Of a stretch of DNA of 64,000 bases, positions 12,606 through 22,331 are shown one piece after another (position 1 is the first letter of the stretch; every line of letters begins with the position of its first letter). A program made the translations under genes and the position numbers. The notes beneath the pieces are model-generated. The model saw only the letters and a program-made list of their open reading frames with translations, was not told where the DNA came from and made no database searches. This DNA comes from Eremophila alpestris peregrina (Eukaryota; Chordata; Aves; Passeriformes; Alaudidae), in contig WMCF01000021.1 of the NCBI GenBank assembly GCA_009792885.1, positions 4,747,690-4,811,689 of the forward strand, given 5' to 3'.

Positions 12606-13346
12606 TCAGAAAATACTGACCTGCGATAATACTTGAGTCTGTGTCTGAGACTGTATTTGTGACTGGTGCTGCTGAGGTGCTGGCTGAGGGCTCCCCATGG
12701 CAGGGATGGGAGAAGTGATCTGCGGGGCTCCTGGAGAATGCTGCTGAGGAGAAGGCTGTGACTGGTGTTGCATATGCTGCATTTGCTGCTGCTGCATTTG
12801 CTGAAGCTGTATGTGCTGCAGTTGCTGTTGCATTTGCTGCTGATTAATCTGCTGCTGGAGATGCTGCTGCTGCTGCTGCAAATGTTGCTGCATGTGGTGC
12901 TGAAAATGCTGCTGCTGCATTTGCTGCTGTATCTGCTGATGCATTTGATGCTGATGTAGTTGCTGCTGCTGCATCTGCTGCATCTGTTGCTGCTGGAGCT
13001 GCTGCATCTGGTGCTGCTGGCTTTGCATGGAGGGACTGCCTTGGGACGGAGAGGGCGTAGCCACCATGTTTGTGCCCATAGAGCTTATCAAGGGAGCCGC
13101 AATGTTTGTTGGCATGTTTGGTGCAATGGTAACAGAAGCCACAATCTGGTTCATTGGCAGTCTCATGGCCAAGGGTTTGGGGGCAATTGCCCTGGAGAGG
13201 GGCTGCTGAAGGCTTTGGGGAGACGCCGACACCGGCGCGTGCTGGGAGAGAGAACTATTCAGAATAAGGGAGGAAGACAGATTGGTGGATGCCAGTGTTT
13301 GCTGAACAGAACGAATTGTCTGGGCCTCAGCAGATTCTGCAGCAGC
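12606..13346 (-). CDS. TOX3: TOX3 exon 7 (C-terminal Q-rich domain and stop codon)
   Basis: This last coding exon encodes 246 residues and a TGA stop. It starts AAAESAEAQTIRSVQQTLAS after the acceptor CCAAACACAG, continues through a conserved APKPLAMRLPMNQIVASVTI segment, then a long Q/H/M-rich tract (about 13030 down to 12745), and ends QTQTQVLSQVSIF, the expected TOX3 C-terminus. The upstream boundary is the splice acceptor; the GTG at 13232 in the same frame is an internal valine, not a start. The glutamine tract is encoded by CAG with CAA interruptions and is broken up by M, H, L and I. In TOX3 this region supports co-activator interaction and was the origin of the old name CAGF9 (family knowledge). 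Confidence 0.96.
   Translation of the reverse strand, partial: AAAESAEAQTIRSVQQTLASTNLSSSLILNSSLSQHAPVSASPQSLQQPLSRAIAPKPLAMRLPMNQIVASVTIAPNMPTNIAAPLISSMGTNMVATPSPSQGSPSMQSQQHQMQQLQQQQMQQMQQQQLHQHQMHQQIQQQMQQQHFQHHMQQHLQQQQQHLQQQINQQQMQQQLQHIQLQQMQQQQMQHMQHQSQPSPQQHSPGAPQITSPIPAMGSPQPAPQQHQSQIQSQTQTQVLSQVSIF
12745..13030 (-). repeat. TOX3: CAG/CAA/CAT-rich triplet tract coding the TOX3 polyglutamine-like region
   Basis: On the plus strand this appears as a dense run of CTG, TTG, ATG and GTG triplets. In the coding frame it gives Q mixed with M and H, with short pure runs such as QQQQQ near 12870 and QQQQ elsewhere. The longest uninterrupted CAG runs are only about four to five units, so the tract is cryptic and not a long pure microsatellite. 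It also produces leucine-rich open frames on the opposite strand that should not be read as genes. Confidence 0.9.
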
Positions 13347-15028
13347 CTGTGTTTGGAAGAGAAATTAATTGTCTTTTCAACAGAAAAAACATTGTCATTG
13401 TTTACATTGTAATAAAAGTAACAGCTACTCAGAGACCTTTGCCATGTTTTGTTTTCTATCAGAGAAGATCAATCTGCAGTCTGAACACAGTCACTGATCA
13501 CCAATACATTATATCACTTCTTTATCTGCCTCCCTATATGGTACCTCCAGGTATTACTTGGACAAAAACTAACTTGTGCCCTTGACCAACACCAGAAAGT
13601 CACAGATGCCACACAGATTTTGCCTCACTGAAAGAGCTAGAACAGGGCCAACATATTTACATGTTTTTAAAAAAACCCTGCTCTTTGGGGGTCAGCAGCA
13701 CACACACTGCCCACCCCATGAGTTACCAACCAGTGAGCAGTTAACTGACACTCTTCAGACATTTACCTGAGAATGTAATAAACTGTGCTGAACAAGTGTC
13801 TATCCCCTCCCTACCCTCAGCAGCCACCTCATGTTAAAAAGCTACAGCAAGGATGTCTTAATTTGGAGGAGTTGAGATACAATGAGTCATTTCCACCTGC
13901 AATCTACCCAGAAGTTACTTGGCAGTCCTGGTCCCATAGATTTGGGGAAAAAAAATATAATTTCTGATGGCTTTGAAAAGGGAACTTAAGATTCACAAAA
14001 TAATATCTCTCAAAGGTATTTAGAATTTCGGTTGCTCTTGAACTTAGCACTGTGATACTAAAGGCTTTTAGAATATTATCTAAGTCCCAGAGGCAACAGA
14101 AAAACACAGCTTCTTAAGACAAGAAGAAGAAATCTTCCAGCTTTCAAAAACACATGTATAATTTCTGATGTTGCATTTTTAATCAGTAATTAAAATACAC
14201 AGCAACTTTCCATATGATTTCCTAATGCTCTGCCATTGTACATTCAAATAAATATTCTCAGGAGTTAAGACGACATCCGTCTCTCTTGCTTTCTTGTGAT
14301 GGAATACATTTTTGTAATTGATCTTTATAGATTATTGGATAAATAACCACCTTGGTAATGTTTTACCCATATTTTAGATGTCTACAAGCACATTTCCATT
14401 TCTGACATTCAGATGCAACAGAACCACAATGTGCATAGTGCTGCTGTCTAGAAAGGTAAATTCTCAAGACAGAGCTGTTTTCTTCACAGGTGTTATTTTA
14501 ACTCAGGATCCACAAAATACTCCATGTGGCTCACAGCCCATTTTTTAGTACTCTCCAAATTCAGAGCCACTATGCATTTCTCTCCCCTCACCTGCAGGAA
14601 TACTTAAGCTTTGTCACACAACAACTGCTCTCCAACTCCATGCAAAGCAAGCCTGTCCTTTGAGAAGCAGCACTTGAGGAAAAACAAACCTCTGCAAACA
14701 GCTTGCAAATATTAATGTCAAAAGGTCAGTATATTTTCCATGACTGAATTTTATTTTTGTGGTGAAGTGCATTACTCTGCCTCTGCAGCTCAAGGAAGAT
14801 GTACAATTACAAAGATGTTTTCTGGTAATCATTAGTATGCCAGTAGAGAGATGGAATTATTTTTGCAGAGACTAAGCAGGGTTCAAGCAGCAGCACAACA
14901 TCTTGTAGAACTGTATTACAGAAATCCTAGGATTCTACTTCTGTTGAGCATAACACCCCCTCCTGCCCCAAATATTTCAATATCATTGGTAAAAGCTCAT
15001 CTGCATCACATAGAAGGCATAGGCTTAC
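13347..15028 (-). other. TOX3: TOX3 intron 6
   Basis: This intron is 1682 bp with GT-AG ends (GTAAGC donor, CCAAACACAG acceptor). It is AT-rich and has no recognisable repeat or nested gene. Confidence 0.9.
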
Positions 15029-15109
15029 CTTAGAAACAAGGCTTGCTCTGTAGGCAGCAAGGGCCTTTAGGTATTCTTTTTTGGCAGCTTCAGTTTTTCT
15101 TTTATATAC
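15029..15109 (-). CDS. TOX3: TOX3 exon 6 (second part of HMG box)
   Basis: This short exon encodes 27 residues, VYKRKTEAAKKEYLKALAAY then RASLVSK. It supplies the third helix of the HMG box, with the Y-x-x-K-x-x-x-x-K-K-x-Y pattern typical of the family. It is too short to stand out as an open frame and was found by reading the minus strand between exons 5 and 7. The acceptor is TCAATAG|GTA and the donor AAG|GTAAGC. Skipping it would keep the frame but remove the C-terminal third of the HMG box. Confidence 0.95.
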
Positions 15110-16428
15110 CTATTGAAAGAGACCACAATTTCACCAACTTCAACTATTAACATGTTTTTGCCAAAAAGCTCACAAAATCAAGAAACAAAAAATGTAGACT
15201 GAAACCCCTGAAAATACTTCATTGTTAGATGTGCTTTTCCTTCCTTGAAAGTTCTAAATATACTTGCAGGTGGGCACAGGCTTTCAGGTCTGCTTGCTGG
15301 ACCTGCACTACAATTTATGCTGATTATCAGGAATAACAAAAGGCTGCTAAATCACATCAGTCTGAGCAGCCAACTGATTGACAAAACTACCTATGCACTC
15401 TTTCCTTCCCCAGAAAACAGTATTTTATTGACTCCAAGTAGCAGGGAAATTACAACATTATTTCAGATGCCAAAATGTATCAGCAGTAGTCTAGAATAGC
15501 AAAATACACCTGTGCATTTTTTTTTCCAAACAAATATTTGAACTACATATTAAAAAAAAGTCCGTAGCCCTTTAAAAAAGGTGCATCAAAGAGCCTGGAC
15601 TTGCCCCAAAGCCAGCATGAGAGAATCCCACTGAGTTAAACAAGAACAGCTAGGCAAAAATGACTAAATCTGTATTTTCACTCATCAGTAGATTTAAAAT
15701 TCGCCTTTAAATCATGTTCATTATCGTCTGTTAGATCAGACTAAAAGTTTCTAAATGTATTTCAGAAACAAGTACTATTCATCTCTTGCCAAAAGGTCCT
15801 ATCTGGGAATCTGTTCTCCCACAGAAGCTTCTATTAGCTATTACTGGGAACAGACAAACAAAGGGTATTTTTTAACCCCCTTCAATCCATGTGCAGCAGT
15901 TCCACGTGTATAGGAAGAAGAATAACCCTCAAGGAAGTACAAAACTCATCACTCTGTGCCAAGTTGGAGTTGGAGATAGCATTTCACATACAACATTGTA
16001 ATGAGACTCAGAGGAGAGGCTTCAAAGGTTAGAAATCAACACGCTTTGTAACAAATTCATAAGGCAGATCAAAGGAAATGGTAAATATGCTGCAGCTTCC
16101 TCTTTTCTAACTTATTAATAGGAAACAAGGGCTTTGAAATAGGAATCATCAAAAGATGGTTTTAAGAGGACTCTAGGACACTATAACCTGAACTCTTTTA
16201 CAAACTGCCCTTTAAAATTTAAAGACAAATACAGTCATTTAACACTACCTGCTGGCTCTTACCAAAAAATAATGTTTAGATGCCAGCTCTTCAGCAAGTT
16301 CAAAACTCAGTGTAGCTCTACAGAGGTAGAGTTCTACATCAGCACAGTCCACTCAGAGCAGAGGTTGGAGGACTTTTTTACAAGGATTACTATGTTACTT
16401 CTTGTGAGACAACCCTGCCCCAATTTAC
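15110..16428 (-). other. TOX3: TOX3 intron 5, splits the HMG box
   Basis: This intron is 1319 bp with donor GTAAAT and acceptor TCAATAG. It interrupts the HMG box after EEQKQ. Nothing else is recognisable in it. Confidence 0.9.
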
Positions 16429-16656
16429 CTGTTTTTGTTCTTCTCCTAAACTGTCCCACATGGATGCCACTATTTTTGAAACATCTCCAAATGTAGCATT
16501 TGGGTTCTGTCCTTTAATTGCAGCTTGTGTGTCCCTGAAGAAAAGGGCATATGCTGACACTGGCTTTTGTGGCTCATTGGGGTCTTTCTTTTTCTTCTTC
16601 TTTGGAGTCTTGGGCTTCTTGCCAGAATCTGGGGCAGCTCTTTTTTCTCCAGTAGC
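16429..16656 (-). CDS. TOX3: TOX3 exon 5 (nuclear localisation signal and first part of HMG box)
   Basis: This exon encodes 76 residues. Residues 5-24 are a strongly basic bipartite nuclear localisation signal (KR, then KKPKTPKKKKKK). The HMG box begins at about residue 25 with DPNEPQKPVSAYALFFRDTQ and runs through NPNATFGDVSKIVASMWDSL to the exon end at GEEQKQ. The PxKPxSAY start, the FF pair and the W of helix 2 are the usual HMG-box landmarks. The DNA-binding domain is split by intron 5 directly after EEQKQ. The acceptor is TTCCTTAG|GCT and the donor CAG|GTAAAT. Phase 0 at both ends. This domain contacts the DNA minor groove and bends DNA (family knowledge). Confidence 0.97.
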
Positions 16657-17941
16657 CTAAGGAACAGCAAGGACAAGAACAGTCAATAAATGCATGAAAT
16701 AAGTCAGATGAATTGCAAAAAATTATTGACAGTGAGTTGTAATATTATATGGATGAAGCTATTATGTAGGAAACACCTGGGAGAGTCCTGTTGTGCAGGC
16801 CCTTCTCTCTACCAAAGAGTGCTTAGTCCCAGCCTAATCTCATTGGATCTACTGGAACTAAATGCATGAGTAGTTACTACTCATTTCAAGCATGGCTCTG
16901 AGAGTCACATCTTATGAGCTTGACCTGAAAAAAGACACCTCAATGCTAATTTGTATTAAAAAAAAAAATTAAGATTTAGTTCATAGCATATTTTGAAGAG
17001 CCATCTATGTTTTTCCATTAAGATACAATCTCAGCAGTTGAGACTCAAAAGACAAAAGCCTGGAGGCATTTCCCAATTCCCAGGCTTAGACTGGCAACTT
17101 AGACATGGGCCAAAAATCCCACCCTTCAGGCAAAAAGCAGCAGCAACTCAGCAGTTTGTGTCCCCCTGCAGTTGCACTGGCTGTGCCCCCCAGGCAGGAC
17201 AAGGGCCAGGGGGAGCATTGGGAGCTCTGTGCTCTGCCCAGGCACCCACAGCCCCTCTCTGCCCTCTGGGATGAGCCCAGCAGCACACTCAGGATTACAG
17301 CTGCTCTGCCCTGGACCCTCTTTTGTTGAACTATGCACAGATGATTGCAACAAAGGGATCAACTGGCTCAAAATATACCTCTGTGATAGTAATTTACTTT
17401 GATATTTTGAGGATCCTGCACAATGAGCTTTCCACATGTATAACTTCCATCAACTTAATGAGAAAACCTTTCATGGAACTGTCTTAAATTAGGCCTTTTA
17501 CATATACTGGTATGACAACATTTGTACTACATTTAGTCAATATTTTTTTTTCCTTTTATAAGAGATTTATTTAAAGGAAAATATAAGTTAACTAGAAGAA
17601 AGCTTATTTTACTTCTCTCTAAACATATACATGTTTTACATGACTCCAGAGAATACCAAAATGACAAAACTGTCCAAAACTGATGCCTGAAGAGATTCAA
17701 CAGATCTGAAAACCTGAGCCAAATTAAACCAAAAGGAAAAAAAAAATCTATTCTTAGGTTTATTATTATGGGGGTAGCATGGAATCTTCCCAAGTAAAGA
17801 AGGTAATCAGCAAATTAATCATATTCCACTTGACAGTAACATTTGTATTTCCAATGACCACACTGCAGCTGACACTGCCACATCCATGGCAATGCAGCGT
17901 GTGGGTGTGTGCAGCTCGCTGCAGCACAAGGAATAACTTAC
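16657..17941 (-). other. TOX3: TOX3 intron 4
   Basis: This intron is 1285 bp with donor GTAAGT and acceptor TTCCTTAG. A GC-richer block at about 17140-17320 stands out from its AT-rich surroundings and carries overlapping open frames on both strands. I do not recognise it as an exon or a repeat. Confidence 0.9.
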
Positions 17942-18211
17942 TCTGTTTGATTCATCTGCATCCTCTTCATTGATAGAGCTAGATGGGGAAGGAGTGGCTG
18001 ATTTACTTGCAGGAGGGGAGGGAGAAGTGTGTGGCAAATTAGTGCCTCCTAAATTTAGTCCCAGCTGCGCACTGAGCTGAGACTGGTTAATGGTGGTGAG
18101 CTGAGACGGAGGCAGAATTCCCGAATGAGCAGCATCAGTCATATGGACAATGGATCTCATAATCAGAGAGTGGTCCTGGCGGTACTGGGACACTTGTGTG
18201 TGACTCTGATC
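17942..18211 (-). CDS. TOX3: TOX3 exon 4 (serine/proline-rich linker)
   Basis: This exon encodes 90 residues, beginning DQSHTQVSQYRQDHSLIMRS and ending SSSINEEDADESNR. It covers the conserved QYRQD-SLIMRSIVHMTDA block, the QLTTINQSQLSAQLGLNLGG block, and a Ser/Pro-rich linker (HTSPSPPASKSATPSPSSS) followed by an acidic NEEDADE stretch just before the basic nuclear-localisation region. The acceptor is CTCTTTTAG|GAT and the donor AGA|GTAAGT is near consensus. The open frame runs 41 codons past the donor into the intron, so the splice site, not the stop, marks the exon end. Phase 0 at both ends. Confidence 0.96.
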
Positions 18212-21200
18212 CTAAAAGAGATGGAAACCTTGTTTAGATATTAGCAGTTACCACACAGCAGTATCAGGTGAAGTTATTTTCACAGGCTTACAGAACCAAC
18301 AATGTCAATATGCAGTTTGCTTCCTTTCTTTTTAATGAATTAAATATATTCTTAATAAATTAAGTGCAGCAGCAGTTATTATAATTGCCCCAGACATCAC
18401 TTTTCCTCCAGCTGGGGGTGGTTGTTTTGGTTTTTTGACTAAGAATTGTGTTTCTCTATTTTTTAACATTTCTTCTCTTGATGTAGTGAGAAACACCCAC
18501 ATAAACAATAGGGAAACAGGATGACAGGATATATATATAGAAAGAAAAGCATCTTCCTTCAGTGATTTTCAGTAATTCTTACCCATTACAAGTAACAGCA
18601 GTGGGTATAGACCAGTCCTGTCTGAGTGAGATTTTAAAGCTGTTTTAAACACAGAACACTGCCCTGCCAGGTCTGGAGTGCATTCACTGCAGCAGGCTGG
18701 AGAACCAGTCCAGTAATCCTAAACACTCCTAAAGATCCCTGTTGGCAAGTACCACACAAAACTGCACATTTTTAACTTTAATCCAACAATCAAACGTGTG
18801 GAAGTAGCAATCAATGTACAAATCACCAACTTTGTTTACTTGTACTCCACATCTCAGAAACACAAGTGCTTGCATGGTTTGGTTTCTACTGTTTCTTGAG
18901 GGCACAAACTGTGTCTTCTACATCTGCACAACATTTAACACATTTGTAAATAAAAAGAAGCAAGACCCTGAGGTAAAGTCAGCTGCAATCTGCCTATGAG
19001 ACTTTTTTTTTTGACCACACACAGATCAATACACAATGAAGGAACATGTAAACAGAGAAGAAGATTTTTTTAAAGTTAATAGGAGAATAAATAGCTCACA
19101 AATTGATTCAGCAACCTGATTAATCTACAGTCATTGTTTGAACAGCCAGAAACATGAGAAATAAATTAGATTTTGAAAACTCTTTCATTATTAATAAGCC
19201 ACATTGCAATTAGTAGCAGGTGCAATGATCCTTAATGAAATGACACAGAACAAAACAGCAATTGTGGGAGGCCACTGGACTTCCACAACAGAGTCTGACC
19301 TTCCTAGTGCTCTCTTATTAAGTATGGATGAGTACAAACCAGTTTTCAAAAATCTGTGTCAGCATGGAGGTAAAAGTTTAGCCCAAATGACTTTCCCTTA
19401 CTTTGTCTAACTCTGCCCTCAGTGGAGGCAGTGGTTCTGTGCTCCTGGAAGCCTTTCCTTGGCTGGGACCAGGGCTGCCACACAAAGAAGCAACACGTGT
19501 TAGAGAAGATGCACACCCTGCCTCGTGTATCTTTACACACAAACACTGCAGCTCACTGCTTCCCCACAGGAGTAAATCACGTTAATTCTGAATTTGACAT
19601 TCATGTCTCTTTCTGCTGAAGCCTACACAGTAAAAACAAACCCTTCTTCTGCATAAAAATACTCATGGTGGTGCAGCTGGGTGCAGAATGGATCAAGTTA
19701 ACCTCACAAGCTCACAATCCAGATCTGTGCACCAGGGCTCACCCTCATTTCCCCGTGCTGCCCCAGCCATTGCCAGCTTGGCTCATCAGCCATACTGTAC
19801 CACACTGCTTTTCCTACTTCTTAAATGCTTTTCATATTTTCAGTGAAGGACTGTAGTTCCTTAGAGATGAGTGTGTGTGCCAGAAGTGGAGCACTTGATA
19901 GAGAAAGATCAAAACATCAGACTTATTGGCTGAAATACCCATTTGCTTCAGGGCACCTTTCTGTGAGAATTTACTGCTGTTAACTACAGGGTCATTTTGA
20001 TTGTGACTTGTATTGGCAGTGGCATCTGGAAGTCATTCAAAGTCTTTTGTGAAACGATACCACTCTCTGCCTATTACTCCAATCATTTTAGCTTACAGAC
20101 ATTACTTTATGGCATGAAGAAAAACTCTGCTGGTTTTTTTCAGCACAGCTGAAGATCGTCAGAATAACCTTCTCTCATAAAAAGTAACTTTCTGCATTAT
20201 TGTGGAGACAGCACTTTCTTGGAGGTGCTCTACCCCTAAAAGCCTTGCTTTTGTTCTCCCTTTATTGCTACACAATGCAGGCCTTTCTGGCCTCTGCACT
20301 GAGGCAACAAAATGTGATGACATGGGTTACAAACCATTTACTCCAAGTCTTGTCATTTCGGTTGCATCTATGATTTTATTGAGACTAAATTCTCTTGACT
20401 TGCACTGACCCAGAATCTAATTTTATACACAAGCCCATGAATTCTTAACTGTCCCTTTTTCTGATACTATTTGATGCTTGCGTGGGTTTTCTGCATCCAC
20501 TTACTTAATTTCAGTTTTTCTGTATCTTTTCCTGATTTCTTCAGCCTTTTTTTCTTTTCAATCTTAAGAGCTGCAGTAAAATCTATGAATGGCAACAGCA
20601 GTATTTTGTAACTGGACATTTAGAACTAAACTGATAAGACATATTATATGAAAGAAAATGTTTCAAATAATATCCAATCCCCTACTATTCATATTATATG
20701 TGCACATGGAAACCACAAACAATGCATCTTCTGTACCTTCAGTTAAAGTTATATGGCTGATCAAAATTAAAAAAAGAAAGGAACAGGATTTTCATTCTTT
20801 GCTTTGTGGCAATGTGCTGTGGGCCTGAACAACCTATGGTACAAGAGCTTCCAGACAAACAAGTATAAGTAATTTTTATGTGTTACAGTGGTTTGGAAAG
20901 AAGGCAGGGAGGCTAGTTCATAGCCATATTAAAGTCCATGGCATTTTTCTATAGCTCCTGAGCAAACAAAAGTCTTCTAAGAAGGGAGCTAAATCAAGAA
21001 AACAAAGTTTCCATCAATTATCTTTACTCTTCTTTTTCCCTGACTACCAAAGGCCAATACCAAACTGAAGGAATCAGTAGCATTTTATTATGCTTGCGAT
21101 GTTTATCAAAGTAATGTTGAACAATGAAAATCATCCTATATCATAAGCACACATGGAAATACAAGTGCACTGAAGCACCCACATGACATCCTAATTACAT

Positions 21201-21699
21201 TAATGTATGAAAATTGAAAAGCTCACATATCCAAAAATAATCCACTGAGAATACTGGGAGAATTTTAGAGAATATCACAAGCTCTTTTACATAAACTTAA
21301 CCTGAAGTAAATGTGATACACGAGTACTAAAAGCATTCAGGATTTTTGTAACATTAAGCAAAAACAAGAGATTAGTTCTGACAAAAAATCATCAACTTTT
21401 CAAACAGACAGAATCAAGTTTTGATTGAACCTGATCTGCTTTGCAGCCTTACATTGAAGTTAGGCAAAGCCTGGTGATCTTAAAACAAGCCAGGCAAAGC
21501 TCAGCCACTGGTTTACTCAGCATGGCATCAAACAAGGACATAATGTGTGAAACCAAAACCAAGAGAGAAATAACTTGTCTAATTCCGCTGCAGAATGAAA
21601 TGGCTTTGACTCAGATCAATCTGTTGTCATCCTGCATGAGTGCTACAAACCCCTCAGGTACAGAGACATTTATTGAGGGGAACATTGGCCACCTCTCAG

Positions 21700-21932
21700 G
21701 GTGAGGGGGAACAGCTGTAAACTGAGAGCAAGGGAGTTTGGATAAGGCATTAGGGAGCAATTCCTTAATGTGAGGGTGATGAAACCTTGGACACAGAAGC
21801 TCAAGGCCAGGCAGGATGGGGCCCTGAGTAACCTGGTCTAGTGGAGGGTTTCCTGCGCATGGCAGGGGGGTTGGAATGAGATGATCTTTAATGTCCCTTC
21901 CAACCCAAATCATTTTACACTTCTACAGTTCT
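21700..21932 (+). mobile_element. CR1 LINE 3' fragment (truncated)
   Basis: The plus strand follows the CR1 3' end. It shows GTGAGGGTGATGAAACCTTG, CTCAAGGCCAGGCAGGATGG, CCTGAGTAACCTGGTCTAGT, CATGGCAGGGGGGTTGGAAT, GATGATCTTTAATGTCCCTT and CCAACCCAAATCATTTTACA. It is 5'-truncated to about 230 bp, as is usual for CR1, and lies antisense to TOX3 in intron 3. It carries no open reading frame for the reverse transcriptase. The 5' limit is approximate. Confidence 0.9.
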
Positions 21933-22159
21933 AATTATATACCCAGATTTAAAAAAGGCAAAATATAGTCCAAAATGTTTTCCCCTTCCCAAAACAACTT
22001 CATGGTGACTGTGTAGGCACACTCTCTTCCACAGCTGTCACCACCCTGTTTCACACATTATAAAGACATTCAGCATTTGGTTCATAGAAAGCCTCATCAA
22101 AGGAACCATAAAGATATCTGTCCATCAAACTATCTCAACAATTCTAATCACTTTGGACA

Positions 22160-22226
22160 GTCATGCCACAGAAGTCATATTTAGTCCTATTGCTAAAGGA
22201 CACATCTCACAGCCTATGACAAATAC
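22160..22226 (+). repeat. 67-bp direct repeat, left copy
   Basis: This segment, starting GTCATGCCACAGAAG and ending GACAAATAC, is repeated without mismatch at 22265-22331. The mosaic-end palindrome sits exactly between the two copies. Real Tn5 insertion leaves a 9-bp target duplication, so a 67-bp repeat does not fit transposition. It fits a short circularised fragment read through its junction. Confidence 0.93.
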
Positions 22227-22264
22227 CTGTCTCTTATACACATCTAGATGTGTATAAGAGACAG
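22227..22264. other. Tn5 mosaic-end inverted dimer (mate-pair library junction sequence)
   Basis: Positions 22227-22245 read CTGTCTCTTATACACATCT, the 19-bp Tn5 mosaic end, and 22246-22264 are its exact reverse complement. Together they form a perfect 38-bp palindrome. This is the sequence formed when tagmented ends carrying the engineered mosaic end are circularised in transposase-based mate-pair libraries. No transposase or other transposon sequence is present. I read it as an untrimmed library junction left in the assembly. Confidence 0.93.
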
Positions 22265-22331
22265 GTCATGCCACAGAAGTCATATTTAGTCCTATTGCTA
22301 AAGGACACATCTCACAGCCTATGACAAATAC
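22265..22331 (+). repeat. 67-bp direct repeat, right copy
   Basis: This is an exact copy of 22160-22226. It is followed by ATAGCACATTG, which presumably continues the true genomic sequence. If the artefact reading is right, the real locus has one copy and the window is 105 bp too long here. Confidence 0.93.

Noticed and set aside
12765..13412. Leucine-rich plus-strand open frames (12765-12959 and 12960-13412)
   Set aside because: They are the antisense reading of the TOX3 CAG-rich exon, where CTG/TTG triplets give leucine runs. No independent evidence for a gene.
22227..22264. A genuine Tn5/IS50 insertion or horizontal transfer from bacteria
   Set aside because: Only the two 19-bp mosaic ends are present, joined head to head, with no IS50 body and a 67-bp instead of 9-bp duplication. 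The 19-bp mosaic end is also an engineered sequence, different from the natural inside and outside ends.
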